From Gammaproteobacteria bacterium (lineage in GTDB: Bacteria; Pseudomonadota; Gammaproteobacteria; UBA6429; Thiohalophilaceae): a stretch of DNA of 48,220 nt. Location of the stretch: positions 1 to 48,220 of the forward strand of contig JAPHRJ010000066.1 in NCBI GenBank assembly GCA_026196045.1. The letters are read 5' to 3'. A model generated the notes under the pieces. It saw only the letters and a list, made by a program, of their open reading frames with translations. It searched no databases and had not been told where the DNA came from. This document shows positions 16,314 to 27,653 of this stretch, piece after piece; within the stretch, counting starts at the first letter, position 1; each line of letters starts with the position of its first letter. A program made the position numbers and the translations under genes.

Positions 16314-18239
16314 ATGTTATCCATTCGGGAAATACTGGGACAGAATGGGCCACTGGCCAAACATGTTTCCGGCTTCGCACCTCGTGTCGAGCAACAGGCT
16401 ATGTCTGAAGCTGTGGCGCAAACACTGGAAAAAGGCTCTGTCCTGATTGCCGAGGCGGGTACGGGCACGGGTAAAACCTTTGCTTATCTGGTTCCCGCAA
16501 TTTTATCCGGGCGTAAAATCATCATCTCAACCGGCACCAAGAATCTGCAGGATCAGTTATTCCATCGTGATTTACCAGTCGTGCGTGACGCGCTCGGTGT
16601 GCCGGTAACGGTGGCCTTATTAAAAGGACGCAATAATTACCTTTGTATGCATCGACTGGATCTGGCCGAAGATGGGCGATATACCGATCCACAGTTGGCA
16701 GACAAGATCCAGAAGATACGCCGTTGGTCAGCAGAAACTATACGCGGTGATCTTGCTGAATTAAATGTCGTGTCAGAATCGGATCCGGTATGGGGGCGAG
16801 TCACTTCCAGTACCGATAATTGTCTGGGACAGGACTGTCAGTATTTCGATAAATGTCATTTGATTGAAGCACGACGACAGGCCCAGGCGGCCGACATTGT
16901 GGTTGTGAATCATCATTTACTGTTTGCTGATATGGCCTTACGTGAAGATGGTTTTGGTGAACTACTACCTGCTGCCGATGCTTTTATTATTGACGAAGCC
17001 CACCAGCTACCTGATGTGGCCTCTAACTTCTTTGGTATTTCCATGAGCAGTCATCAGATGATTGAACTGGCAAGAGATGCTGAATCCGAATATCTGGCTG
17101 AAATCAACGAAGGCCATGAGTTTCAACAATGTACAGACAAACTGCAAAAGTCTGTTCAGGATTTACGCCTGTCTTTCGGACCTTCTACAGGTAAAGGCAC
17201 CTGGCAGGACTATTCAGATACACCCTCAATTACACGAGACATTGAGGAGGTGCTGGATAATCTTGCTGAGCTGGAAAGTTTCTTAAAGCCATTAGCCGAA
17301 CGCAGTAAAGGATTAGATACCTGTTTGAAGCGCTGTAGTGAATTACTGGTAACGTTTACCAGTCTCACCGGTTCAGCGCCAGCCGATTATATTCACTGGT
17401 GTGAAATTCATAAACGCTCCTTTTCTATCCATCTTACTCCCTTGAGTATTGCCGCCAGCTTTCAGTCACAATTAGAGAGTATGAAAGCCGCCTGGGTATT
17501 TACTTCGGCAACTTTGGCCGTGGCAGACAAGTTTGATCTATTCCAGCAACAACTGGGTTTAACGGATGCCATCACAGAGCAATGGGAAAGCCCATTTGAT
17601 TTTCCGAACCAGGGCCTGTTTTATGTTCCCAAAGGTCTGCCGATGCCCAATGAAAAGCAGTATACCCAGGCTGTTATCGATTATGCTTTACCCGTGATCG
17701 AAGCCAGTGGTGGACGTACGTTTATGTTGTTTACCAGTCATCGTGCTTTGGCAGAAGCCGCTTCTATTCTGGAAGATGAAATTGATTATCCGTTATTAGT
17801 CCAGGGTGACGCACCTCGCGATATGTTACTAGATCGTTTTCGCAAAGCGGGCAATGCAGTGTTGTTAGGAGCCAGTAGTTTCTGGGAAGGGGTTGATGTA
17901 CGAGGTGAAGCCCTGTCCTGTGTCATTATCGATAAGCTACCCTTTGCTTCACCGGGTGATCCTGTTCTACAGGGACGCATTGAAGCCATGCGTAAACAAG
18001 GTAACAATCCATTCATGCATTACCAGTTGCCCAATGCGGTGATTACATTGAAACAGGGAGCAGGTCGTTTAATTCGAGATGTAAATGATTATGGTGTACT
18101 GATGATCATGGACCCTCGTTTACTGGGTAAATCTTATGGACGTATTTTCTTGAATAGCCTGCCTGCGATGGCACGTACACGTGATATTAAAGATGTAGAA
18201 CTGTTTTTTGATCGAATTAATGAAGCCGTGGCCAGCTAA
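16314..18239 (+). CDS. yoaA: YoaA/DinG-family ATP-dependent DNA helicase, Fe-S type, 641 aa
   Basis: Superfamily 2, XPD-like 5'-3' helicase. Walker A AEAGTGTGKT is at about 46-55 and the DEAH box at 227-230 (FIIDEAHQL). Four cysteines, C111, C170, C175 and C181, have the spacing of the 4Fe-4S cluster of XPD/DinG proteins. The motif VI region is QGAGRLIRD. The length is close to E. coli YoaA and clearly shorter than DinG. Its stop overlaps the tsaB start by one base, and yoaA next to tsaB is also the order in E. coli, which supports yoaA over dinG. In E. coli YoaA works with HolC at damaged forks. Confidence 0.94.
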   Translation: MLSIREILGQNGPLAKHVSGFAPRVEQQAMSEAVAQTLEKGSVLIAEAGTGTGKTFAYLVPAILSGRKIIISTGTKNLQDQLFHRDLPVVRDALGVPVTVALLKGRNNYLCMHRLDLAEDGRYTDPQLADKIQKIRRWSAETIRGDLAELNVVSESDPVWGRVTSSTDNCLGQDCQYFDKCHLIEARRQAQAADIVVVNHHLLFADMALREDGFGELLPAADAFIIDEAHQLPDVASNFFGISMSSHQMIELARDAESEYLAEINEGHEFQQCTDKLQKSVQDLRLSFGPSTGKGTWQDYSDTPSITRDIEEVLDNLAELESFLKPLAERSKGLDTCLKRCSELLVTFTSLTGSAPADYIHWCEIHKRSFSIHLTPLSIAASFQSQLESMKAAWVFTSATLAVADKFDLFQQQLGLTDAITEQWESPFDFPNQGLFYVPKGLPMPNEKQYTQAVIDYALPVIEASGGRTFMLFTSHRALAEAASILEDEIDYPLLVQGDAPRDMLLDRFRKAGNAVLLGASSFWEGVDVRGEALSCVIIDKLPFASPGDPVLQGRIEAMRKQGNNPFMHYQLPNAVITLKQGAGRLIRDVNDYGVLMIMDPRLLGKSYGRIFLNSLPAMARTRDIKDVELFFDRINEAVAS

Positions 18240-18919
18240 TGAATTTACTTGCGATTGATACTGTCACCGAAGCCTGTTCAGTCGCGTTATTATCAAATAA
18301 CGACATTGAAGAACGTTATGAGATCGTACCGCGTACTCATACTCACCGGGTATTACCTATGGTGGATGAACTACTGGCTCAGGCAGGGTTGACTCTGAAA
18401 CAACTGGATGGATTTGTCCTGGATCGTGGTCCGGGTTCTTTCACCGGGGTTCGTATAGGCACCAGTGTTGTACAGGGGTTGGCATTTGCAACAGGTTTAC
18501 CGGTATTACCCGTTTCCAGTCTGGCGGCTTTGGCACAGGCCGGTTTACGTGAATGTCATGCAGAAAAGGTATTGTCTGTTATAGATGCACGTATGGGCGA
18601 GGTCTATTGGGGCTTTTATCTTAAGCATAATGACTGCATGCAAATCGTTGGAGAGGAACAGGTAACAACCGTTGATAAAATCGAGATGCAAACAGGTGAA
18701 TGGATGGTGCTGGGCTCAGGAACTGGATCCTATGCAACTCAACTATCCAAACTGACTGGTGTCAATGAGGTTAAAACCGATGGCCCTCAATTTCCTCGTG
18801 CGCGTGATTTGCTGGAGCTGGCGCGTTGTCACTGGAATGAAGAAAATTATGTTAATGCCGATCAAGCTCAGCCAATCTATTTGCGTAATAACGTGGCACA
18901 AAAGCCAAAACAAAAATAA
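18239..18919 (+). CDS. tsaB: tRNA N6-threonylcarbamoyladenosine biosynthesis protein TsaB, 226 aa
   Basis: Scaffold partner of TsaD in making t6A37 on ANN-decoding tRNAs. The ASKHA-type N-terminus MNLLAIDTVTEACSVALL is followed by RTHTHRVLPMVDELL and GPGSFTGVRIGTSVVQGLA, both family hallmarks. The length is normal. The ATG overlaps the yoaA stop by one base (TAATG), so translation is coupled. The C-terminal QPIYLRNNVAQK is also typical of the family. Confidence 0.95.
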   Translation: MNLLAIDTVTEACSVALLSNNDIEERYEIVPRTHTHRVLPMVDELLAQAGLTLKQLDGFVLDRGPGSFTGVRIGTSVVQGLAFATGLPVLPVSSLAALAQAGLRECHAEKVLSVIDARMGEVYWGFYLKHNDCMQIVGEEQVTTVDKIEMQTGEWMVLGSGTGSYATQLSKLTGVNEVKTDGPQFPRARDLLELARCHWNEENYVNADQAQPIYLRNNVAQKPKQK

Positions 18920-18933
18920 AGCAAGGAATGTCG

Positions 18934-19482
18934 ATGATTAATTCAGTCTCATGGTTTTTAACTTCTCGATTGCTAATAGGACTTCTGGCTATATGTTCTA
19001 TCCCTGTCGCAACATCAGCTTCAATGTCAGAATCTGAAAGTGGTTTGATTATCAATACCACAGAGCAACCACTGATCCAGAACACAATGTATATTAAAGA
19101 GATCAACAAGCCTGCTGCTAAGGTTTATAATAAGTTATTCACCGCACTGGAGAATAATGCCTATTTTGTTATCCATGAACCTGATGTTGGAAAGGCGCTG
19201 GCTCGCTTTAAGCAGCGATGGGGTAATGACTATAATAAAAATAATATACAGAGTTTTCGAAGTCTGGTTTTTTTAAATGCCTGGCATGCGAATATAATTA
19301 CCAATGCCGATCCTGAACTGGCTGCACTGTTCCCTCAGCATATTACAATCCTTCAAATAAATAACAAAACACATATTAGCTATCTATTACCAGGTGCTTC
19401 AGCGCAGACAGGACCTGCTGTAACGGCAGTTAAAGAAATGGAGTCTGAAATAATTCGACTTATTGATGAGCTGGTTAGATAG
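18934..19482 (+). CDS. DUF302-like exported protein, 182 aa
   Basis: Function unknown. The N-terminal signal peptide (SRLLIGLLAICSIPVATSA) is followed by a domain with the look of DUF302: an early alpha segment (KVYNKLFTALENNAYFVIHE), a central LVFLNAWHANIITNADPELA and TILQINNKTHISYLLPGA. AAGGA at 18923-18927 is one base from an ATG at 18928 but seven from the ATG at 18934, so the second start is chosen. It is 14 bases from tsaB and ends the run, followed by a strong terminator. The usual DUF302 length fits. Confidence 0.8.
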   Translation: MINSVSWFLTSRLLIGLLAICSIPVATSASMSESESGLIINTTEQPLIQNTMYIKEINKPAAKVYNKLFTALENNAYFVIHEPDVGKALARFKQRWGNDYNKNNIQSFRSLVFLNAWHANIITNADPELAALFPQHITILQINNKTHISYLLPGASAQTGPAVTAVKEMESEIIRLIDELVR

Positions 19483-19544
19483 TCACAACAGAATATCGAA
19501 TCAGGCTGTTGGGCTTCGTTTCACTCAGTCTAACCTACAACTTA

Positions 19545-19577
19545 ATACCCCGTCCGCTTGCGGCGGGGTATTTTTTT
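19545..19577. terminator. Intrinsic terminator between convergent genes
   Basis: The stem ATACCCCG / CGGGGTAT encloses an inner hairpin CCGC-TT-GCGG and is followed by seven T. It sits between the plus-strand DUF302 gene and the end of minus-strand dapE. The symmetric A/T flanks are weak on the other side, so it mainly serves the plus strand. Confidence 0.9.
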
Positions 19578-19589
19578 GGCCAGGTTTTT

Positions 19590-21073
<1,484 letters not shown>

Positions 21074-21078
21074 TTAGA

Positions 21079-21900
21079 TTAAATGTCACGCAGCAGTTCG
21101 TTAATACCAACTTTACCACGTGTTTTTTCATCAACCTGTTTAACGATAACTGCACAATACAGGCTGTATTTACCATCCTTAGATGGCAGATTACCAGAGA
21201 CAACTACCGAACCGGCTGGAATACGACCATAGGTCACTTCATCCGTCATGCGGTTATAAATACGAGTGCTTTGACCAATGTAAACGCCCATAGAGATAAC
21301 TGAACCTTCTTCGACAATCACACCTTCAACGACTTCAGAGCGTGCGCCGATAAAACAGTTATCTTCAATAATGGTGGGTGCCGCCTGTAAAGGTTCAAGA
21401 ACGCCACCAATACCAACACCACCGGATAGATGTACGTTCTTACCAATTTGAGCACAGGAACCAACCGTTGCCCAGGTATCAACCATCGTACCTTTATCAA
21501 CATAGGCACCAATATTTACGTAAGAGGGCATCAGGACAACACTGGGTGCAATATAGGCACCCTTGCGAACGGTTGCTGGTGGAACCACTCGCACACCGTC
21601 ATTACGGAATTCACGTGAGCTGTAATCGGCGTACTTGGCAGGGACTTTGTCAAAATAGTTGGTAAAACCACCTTTCATGAAATTGTTGTCCTGAATACGG
21701 AAAGACAACAGAACAGCTTTTTTCAGCCATTCATTTACCACCCAGTCACCTGTTGTTTTTTCTGCAACACGGAGCTCACCCTTGTCGAGCATATGCATGG
21801 CTTCATTGACCGCTTCCTTAACAATGGTATCCACACTGCGAGGTGTGATTTCGGCGCGGCTTTCAAATGCGTTTTCGATAATTTCTTTGATGTTGCTCAT
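21079..21900 (-). CDS. dapD: Tetrahydrodipicolinate N-succinyltransferase, 273 aa
   Basis: Acyl-CoA dependent succinylation of tetrahydrodipicolinate in the succinylase branch of diaminopimelate synthesis; trimeric left-handed beta-helix enzyme. An N-terminal helical domain precedes hexapeptide repeats from about residue 105 ([53 protein letters not shown]). The length is the usual 273-274. It is part of dapC-dapD-yffB-dapE, and its start lies 163 bases after the end of dapC. Confidence 0.97.
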   Translation of the reverse strand: MSNIKEIIENAFESRAEITPRSVDTIVKEAVNEAMHMLDKGELRVAEKTTGDWVVNEWLKKAVLLSFRIQDNNFMKGGFTNYFDKVPAKYADYSSREFRNDGVRVVPPATVRKGAYIAPSVVLMPSYVNIGAYVDKGTMVDTWATVGSCAQIGKNVHLSGGVGIGGVLEPLQAAPTIIEDNCFIGARSEVVEGVIVEEGSVISMGVYIGQSTRIYNRMTDEVTYGRIPAGSVVVSGNLPSKDGKYSLYCAVIVKQVDEKTRGKVGINELLRDI

Positions 21901-22063
21901 GGGAGGTTCCCCTTATTAATCTTGTCTGCGAATCGGGTACGGCCGGGTCCAGATATAGAATCTCTGGCCAGTGCCTGAATTCCGGCATTATAAAGTAGTT
22001 TGGCTAATCGCTCTATAGCAGGGCTCGTATGATTAGGTTCGATTGAACGAGATTCGGCGTGAT

Positions 22064-23260
22064 TCAGAGGGATTCCACATAGCGGCGGATGCGTTGGGCG
22101 GCTTCGATACATTCCTCGACTTTGGCCACCAGAGCAATGCGGACATAGTGCTCTCCTGGGTTGGTATTGTTCATTTCGCGGGATAAATAACGGCCGGGGA
22201 GTACGGTGATGTTCTGATATTTAAACAACCCCTGAGCAAATTCAGTGTCATCAATAGGGGTTTTTTGCCACAGGTAAAAGGAGGCCTCGGGGTATCGCAC
22301 ATCCAGTACTGGTTTGAGAATATCCGTAACGGCATCAAATTTCTCTCGATACAGGCGGCGGTTTTCCTGTACATGCTGCTCATCTGACCAGGCGGCAATA
22401 CTGGCCAGTTGATATGGTGGTGACATGGCACAGCCATGGTAGGTTCGATATTTAAAAAATTGTTGCAGTACTTCAGCATCGCCAGCAACAAAGCCGGAAC
22501 GCAATCCGGGCAGGTTGGAGCGTTTGGATAAACTATGAAATACAACGCAACGTTTGTAATCCGTATTACCCGCCTGGGCGGCGGCTTCTAATAGCCCTGG
22601 TGGAGGTGACTGTTCATCAAAATAGATTTCTGAATAACATTCGTCTGAGGCAATAATGAAATCATGTTTTTCTGCCAGTGACATCAATTGTTGAAGTGTG
22701 GGGGTATCAATCACGGCACCAGATGGATTGCCTGGTGAACATAAATAGAGTAACTGGCAACGATCCCAGACATTTTCAGGAACAGAATCAAAGTCAGGAA
22801 TAAAATTATTATCCTCGGTGCTGTTGAGGAAATAGGGTTCTGCTCCCGATAGAAAGGCCGCCCCTTCATAAATCTGGTAAAAAGGATTGGGCATGACAAT
22901 CAGTGGATTTCTCTGACGATCGATAATGGCCTGGGCAAAAGCAAATAGCGCCTCACGAGTGCCATTGACAGGAAGAATATGCCTTTCAGCATCCAGGCTA
23001 TTTTCAGGTAGCTTAAAACGCTGAGTTAACCAGTTTGTAATACTCTGACGTAGTTCAACAGCCCCTTTCGTTAATGGATAACTGGATAATTTACCCACGG
23101 AAGATTGTAAAATCTCAGCGATAAAGCCGGGAGCGGCATGACGAGGTTCTCCAATAGATAAGGCAATATGTTCTAATTCCTGTGGAGGCATTATACCCTC
23201 TTTCAGTTGGGCAAGCTTCTCAAAGGGGTAGGGTTGTAGTTTTTCCAGGTCAGGATTCAT
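22064..23260 (-). CDS. dapC: Succinyldiaminopimelate transaminase DapC, 398 aa
   Basis: PLP-dependent class I/II aminotransferase. PLP lysine K246 lies in FHSLSKRSNLPGLRSGF, SPGNPSGAVID contains the conserved Asn, and a C-terminal Arg occurs in EHYVRIALV. It turns N-succinyl-2-amino-6-ketopimelate into succinyl-diaminopimelate with glutamate as donor. The location directly upstream of dapD on the same strand favours the dedicated DapC over ArgD-type or other class I enzymes. Between dapC and dapD (21901-22063) I see no further gene. Confidence 0.92.
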   Translation of the reverse strand: MNPDLEKLQPYPFEKLAQLKEGIMPPQELEHIALSIGEPRHAAPGFIAEILQSSVGKLSSYPLTKGAVELRQSITNWLTQRFKLPENSLDAERHILPVNGTREALFAFAQAIIDRQRNPLIVMPNPFYQIYEGAAFLSGAEPYFLNSTEDNNFIPDFDSVPENVWDRCQLLYLCSPGNPSGAVIDTPTLQQLMSLAEKHDFIIASDECYSEIYFDEQSPPPGLLEAAAQAGNTDYKRCVVFHSLSKRSNLPGLRSGFVAGDAEVLQQFFKYRTYHGCAMSPPYQLASIAAWSDEQHVQENRRLYREKFDAVTDILKPVLDVRYPEASFYLWQKTPIDDTEFAQGLFKYQNITVLPGRYLSREMNNTNPGEHYVRIALVAKVEECIEAAQRIRRYVESL

Positions 23261-23345
23261 GTCAGATTGTGATTGGGTTATCGTGGGCTAAAATCAGGTT
23301 ATCTGTGTTACGCTGGCAGTGGAATATTTGATGAAATGGCAAAAT

Positions 23346-23523
23346 AATTGTTCCAAATTTTTGTTAACTATCAGACTTTATGTTCGTGGTGAGCCCTTCG
23401 ATGTTACTCAGGAGGGCCTTGTCGAACCATGAGCGTGAAGCCTGAAATACTAATCTTATCTGATTCACCCTTCGACAGGGCTCAGGGCGAACGGGTTTAA
23501 CTGGACAGGAATCTGGAGCACTT
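23346..23523. repeat. Composite palindromic repeat, copy 6
   Basis: The imperfect inverted ends at 23346-23369 (AATTGTTCCAAATTTTTGTT...) and 23499-23523 (read inverted, AAGTGCTCCAGATTCCTGTC...) belong to the same end family as copies 2-4. Inside are GTTCGTGGTGAGCCCTTCGA and, near the right end, CCCTTCGACAGGGCTCAGGG. It fills most of the 323-base gap between divergent dapC and the EamA transporter gene; the rest of the gap holds no gene. Confidence 0.82.
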
Positions 23524-23583
23524 TTATTTAGCACCTGAAATATTTAATAACCAGCATATCGATTAACGATTATAAAACAAACC

Positions 23584-24459
23584 ATGCATTCAACCAAACA
23601 TCATCCCTGGCTTTCGATATTCAGTCTGTTGCTAGCGGCAACACTGTGGGGAATTTTCTGGTATCCATTACGGTTACTGGAAGATGCTGGCCTGAGTGGG
23701 CTCTGGTCTACCTTATTTATATATTTGGGCACTTTGCCAGTTCTGTTGAACTTTCTCAAAGGCCGTTTGCATGAATTGAAACGTGCCCCCCTGTTGCTGA
23801 TCACGTTGGCATTGGCCAGTGGTTGGTGCAATATCGCCTTTATCCTGGCGTTGCTGGATGGTAATGTCGTTCGGGTATTATTATTGTTTTATCTGTCACC
23901 CTTGTGGGCAACCATCATTGGCTGGTGGTTTCTGGGAGAACGGATTCATCGTTCGACCATACTGGTACTGATTTTTGCACTTGGTGGTGCCGGTGTTATG
24001 TTGTGGGAACCCGGGATGGGTTTACCACTTCCTCATGATACGACGGACTGGTTAGCCCTGTCATCAGGGCTGAGTTTTGCCATTGCCAATGCCCTGATAC
24101 GCAGGACACATACTGTTTCAACCTACACTAAAACAGCCGTAAGCTGGCTGGGTGTGATTGGCGTTGCGGTAATTTTGATTGTGCTATCACAAACCAAATT
24201 GGGAGACCCTTCAGTTTTAACCGTAGGTAGTGCGTTAGGGATCGGTGCCATTCTGATCACCTTGATGACAGCATCCGTTGTGTATGGGGTTTCACAAATG
24301 CCCATTCATCGATCTTCCATTATTTTGCTATTTGAAATTGTAGCAGGAGCCGTGTCCTCGATATTATTAACCAGTGAAATTATTACTCTTCAGGAATGGA
24401 TCGGCGGTGCCCTGGTGATATTCGCGGCGCTTATTTCGGCCAGGAAACAGGTAGCCTGA
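23584..24459 (+). CDS. EamA-family (DMT) transporter, 291 aa
   Basis: Inner-membrane protein with about ten hydrophobic segments arranged as two EamA halves (about 12-140 and 155-288), the standard size for the drug/metabolite transporter superfamily. The family exports metabolites or amino acids, and the substrate cannot be read from sequence. Landmarks are AATLWGIFWYPLR at the start of the first half and LLFEIVAGAVSSILL in the second. It is followed six bases later by a VOC protein gene, so the pair is probably co-transcribed. With the repeats on both sides, this two-gene plus-strand unit interrupts the dap / map-glnD neighbourhood seen in relatives. Confidence 0.92.
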   Translation: MHSTKHHPWLSIFSLLLAATLWGIFWYPLRLLEDAGLSGLWSTLFIYLGTLPVLLNFLKGRLHELKRAPLLLITLALASGWCNIAFILALLDGNVVRVLLLFYLSPLWATIIGWWFLGERIHRSTILVLIFALGGAGVMLWEPGMGLPLPHDTTDWLALSSGLSFAIANALIRRTHTVSTYTKTAVSWLGVIGVAVILIVLSQTKLGDPSVLTVGSALGIGAILITLMTASVVYGVSQMPIHRSSIILLFEIVAGAVSSILLTSEIITLQEWIGGALVIFAALISARKQVA

Positions 24460-24465
24460 TTCGCT

Positions 24466-24846
24466 ATGTTCAAGATTAATACCATTCACCATGTCAGTGT
24501 CATTGTGGCTGATACAGATATAGCACTGGATTTTTATCATCGCCTGCTAGGGCTTGAAGTTGATAAAGAAAGACCGGATTTGGGTTATCCAGGTGCCTGG
24601 GTAAATGTTGGTGAGCAGCAAATACATTTACTTGAAGTCCCCAACCCAGATCCAACGACAGAACGCCCCGCTCATGGTGGGCGTGATCGACATACCGCTT
24701 ATGATGTTATGGATCTGGATGAACTGGTGCAACGACTGGAAGCAGATGACATTCCCTATACTTTGAGCCGCTCAGGGCGCAAAGCCTTATTTTGTCGTGA
24801 TCCGGATGGTAATACCCTGGAGTTTATTGAAACAGGTTCTAAATAG
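24466..24846 (+). CDS. VOC (glyoxalase/bleomycin-resistance) family protein, 126 aa
   Basis: Single VOC-fold protein of normal length. It starts with INTIHHVSVIVADTDIALDF (metal-ligand His in HHVSV) and contains GAWVNVGEQQIHLLEVPNPD (second His), GRDRHTAYDV and the ending RDPDGNTLEFIE (final Glu). These are the positions of the metal ligands in glyoxalase-type enzymes, so a metal-dependent lyase, isomerase or dioxygenase is expected. The substrate is unknown. It lies six bases from the EamA gene. Confidence 0.9.
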   Translation: MFKINTIHHVSVIVADTDIALDFYHRLLGLEVDKERPDLGYPGAWVNVGEQQIHLLEVPNPDPTTERPAHGGRDRHTAYDVMDLDELVQRLEADDIPYTLSRSGRKALFCRDPDGNTLEFIETGSK

Positions 24847-24890
24847 CTGTCCCAGATACCAGAATACTATGAATAGCGTGCTTAATCGGT

Positions 24891-24943
24891 CTGTCCTTCG
24901 ACAAGGCTCTCCTGAGTGAAGCCGAAGGGCTCAGGACGAACGG
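24891..24943. repeat. Core-only palindromic repeat, copy 7
   Basis: CCTTCGACAAGGCTCTCCTG, then GCCGAAGGGCTCAGGACGAA and CGG match the core of the other copies. No terminal inverted repeats could be found on either side. It lies between the convergent VOC and glnD genes, where its hairpin potential might serve as a transcription stop. Confidence 0.75.
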
Positions 24944-24983
24944 TAATACCTGAAATGTACTTGTATTTGGAACGCCTGTTTAG

Positions 24984-27653
24984 CTAATCAGATAGCAGTT
25001 CATGCAGGTTTTTATCAATACAGTCAAAATCACTCTGTAGCCGAATGGGCTCATTGTCCATCGTTGAGATATAGAATATATCTTCAGCACGTTCACCATA
25101 AGTCGCAATTTTGGCGCTTAATATTTGTATTTTGCATGTGCTGAGTGCTGCACTAATACGTGATAACAGGCCGGGGCGATCATAAGCTTTGAGATGCATA
25201 ATCGTTCTGTTATTCGTTGAATCATTTTCGAAACTGATTTCAGCAGGAAATTTAAAGTGTTTGGCCTGTCTTGCCAGGTGTGGGTTAACCGGGGTAAGTT
25301 CATCACTACTGGTTTGTAGCTTATGTTTTAAATGTTCCTTGAGTTCATTCATTTGTGATTCAGTTTTGATGGGCTCACTATTACTATCAAGCATGAGGAA
25401 AGTATCAAGAATGTAATCGCTGGTTGAAGCAAAAATTCGTGCGTCAACAATATTCATACCCTGTTGTTCCAGGGTTGTCGTAATGTTGGTGAGCATGTGA
25501 CGACGATTGTAAGCATAAATAAACAGCTCAGTACCACCTCGTGATTCACGAACCAGAATGAGGGGTAGTTCATTTTCATTGCACTGTAAGATAGCCTGTG
25601 TGTGCCATCTAATTTCATCAGGATTATAACGAAGGAAATATTCATTACCCAGCTTATCCCAAAGTGCCAATACTTCATCAGTCGGAATGTCCTGTTGCTG
25701 TAATAATACCAGAGCCTGATTTTGTGTTTCTTCAATATATTCAGATTGACGTATAGGATTGTCCAGGCCTCGGCGTAAGGTACGGCGTGTGGCATGGTAA
25801 AGCTCTTTAAGTAAGGAGTCTTTCCAGGAATTCCAGACAGAATCGCTGGTGCCTCGAATATCGGCAACCGTTAATAAATATAAATAATTCAGATGGTGAA
25901 GATCGCCAACCTGTACAGCAAATTCATGCACAACATCAGGATCACTAATATCTTTACGTTGAGCCGTCGATGACATAAGTAGATGATTGCGTACCAGCCA
26001 TGCCACCAGGTTGGAGTCATATTTACTCAGGTTATGTTGTTGACAGAACTCAAGAGCATCCACAGTGCCTAATTCGGAATGACTACCACCACGGCCTTTT
26101 GCGATGTCATGAAACAGACCAGAAAGAATTAACAATTCCTGCTTAGGTATGGTCTGGATGATTTCACTACATAGGGGGAATTCATTCGCAAATTCTTTAA
26201 CAGTAAAACGTCGCAGATTACGAATAACTCTCAGGGTGTGTTCATCAACAGTATAAATATGAAAAAGATCATGCTGCATTTGTCCGACAATATTATTAAA
26301 TGCCGGTAAATAGGCTGCCAGTATGCCATATAAGTTCATGCGTCTAAGTTCATGGGTAATACCGTGTTGCTGGCGAAGTAATTCCATAAATAAACTTTGA
26401 CAACGTATGTCTTCACGAAAACTACTGTCAATCAGGTAACGATGATCCCGGATGAGACGAATAGTATTAGCACGGATACCTTTTATCTCTGGCTGTTGAG
26501 CTATGATTAAAAAGACTTCCAGCAAGGCAAAGGGGTAATGCTGAAAAACTTTGTCGTAGGTAACTTCTAAATAACCCTTGCGAGTTTGAAAACGTTTATT
26601 GATCTTAACAGGCTCACCCGAGTCGTCAGCATATAAAATCTCTTCTTTGAATAGCTGCAATAACATCTCATTTAAGCGACTGAGTTCCATGACCGTGCAG
26701 TAGTATTGCTTCATGAACTGTTCAACAGCTAATTTTTTATAGGTGTCTTTATAACCAAACTGTTTCGCAAGAGCACGTTGATGATCAAATAGCAGGCGAT
26801 CTTCCCGACGTTTGGTTAATACATGTAAGCCGAAACGAATTTGCCAGAGAAAGGCCTGACCTTCATGAAGTGTTTTGTATTCCTGTTCATTCAGAAAATC
26901 CTGATCAACCAGTTCATGCAAGGTGTCAACGCCATAATGACGCTTGGCTACCCAGCCGATCATCTGGATATCACGTAAGCCACCTGGGCCTTCTTTAATA
27001 TTAGGTTCCAGGTTATAAGCAGTCTCGTTAAATCTGAGATGTCGCTTTTCCTGTTCATTGAGTTTAGCTCGGAAGTATGCGGGGCCGGGCCAGATTTTAT
27101 TAGGCGCACTCAGTGCACGTTGTGCTTCGAATAGATCTTTAGGTCCAGTAAGTAGACGGGACTCCTGTAAATTAGTGGCAACCGTAATATCTTTTTCGGC
27201 TTCGTCAGCGCATTCCATAATATTACGAACGCTGTGACCTATTTCCAGGCCGATATCCCAGAGAAATAAAAGGAAGGATTCAATGGCTTCTTTATAAGCC
27301 GTATCTTCATCACGCAATAGTAATAAAACATCAATGTCAGAGGCGGGATGTAATTCACCACGGCCATAACCACCGACGGCAACCAGTGCAATATCCTTTT
27401 CTTTTTTATCAAAATACAGATGCCAGGCTCGTACGATGATCTTATCGATCAGGTGTGAGCGGGCAAAGACCAGCTCGGTGGCCGCACGTCCGGCTATAAA
27501 ACGTTCAGTCAGAATGGCTGCGGCAGATTTCAGAGTATCGCGGAACAAAGGCAGGGGGGGCTGGCCTTTATTTAATGCGTTGTCGAATGTTTCAAAATCT
27601 ACCAGCTCATTGGCAATCTGCCGTGAAGATTGCAGGGCCTGAGAAATGAGCAT
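24984..27653 (-). CDS. glnD: Bifunctional uridylyltransferase/uridylyl-removing enzyme GlnD, 889 aa
   Basis: Primary nitrogen sensor that uridylylates and deuridylylates the PII protein in response to glutamine. In order: nucleotidyltransferase domain with GGYGRGELHPASDIDVLLL (the G-G-R and D-x-D pattern), a helical PII-UTase region, an HD domain with HDIAKGRGGSHSELG, and two C-terminal ACT domains (from LFIYAYNRRHMLTNI and from HLKAYDRPGLLSRISAAL). Length is normal. The ATG directly follows the map stop (TGA then ATG), so the two genes form one transcription unit, as in E. coli. Confidence 0.97.
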   Translation of the reverse strand: MLISQALQSSRQIANELVDFETFDNALNKGQPPLPLFRDTLKSAAAILTERFIAGRAATELVFARSHLIDKIIVRAWHLYFDKKEKDIALVAVGGYGRGELHPASDIDVLLLLRDEDTAYKEAIESFLLFLWDIGLEIGHSVRNIMECADEAEKDITVATNLQESRLLTGPKDLFEAQRALSAPNKIWPGPAYFRAKLNEQEKRHLRFNETAYNLEPNIKEGPGGLRDIQMIGWVAKRHYGVDTLHELVDQDFLNEQEYKTLHEGQAFLWQIRFGLHVLTKRREDRLLFDHQRALAKQFGYKDTYKKLAVEQFMKQYYCTVMELSRLNEMLLQLFKEEILYADDSGEPVKINKRFQTRKGYLEVTYDKVFQHYPFALLEVFLIIAQQPEIKGIRANTIRLIRDHRYLIDSSFREDIRCQSLFMELLRQQHGITHELRRMNLYGILAAYLPAFNNIVGQMQHDLFHIYTVDEHTLRVIRNLRRFTVKEFANEFPLCSEIIQTIPKQELLILSGLFHDIAKGRGGSHSELGTVDALEFCQQHNLSKYDSNLVAWLVRNHLLMSSTAQRKDISDPDVVHEFAVQVGDLHHLNYLYLLTVADIRGTSDSVWNSWKDSLLKELYHATRRTLRRGLDNPIRQSEYIEETQNQALVLLQQQDIPTDEVLALWDKLGNEYFLRYNPDEIRWHTQAILQCNENELPLILVRESRGGTELFIYAYNRRHMLTNITTTLEQQGMNIVDARIFASTSDYILDTFLMLDSNSEPIKTESQMNELKEHLKHKLQTSSDELTPVNPHLARQAKHFKFPAEISFENDSTNNRTIMHLKAYDRPGLLSRISAALSTCKIQILSAKIATYGERAEDIFYISTMDNEPIRLQSDFDCIDKNLHELLSD

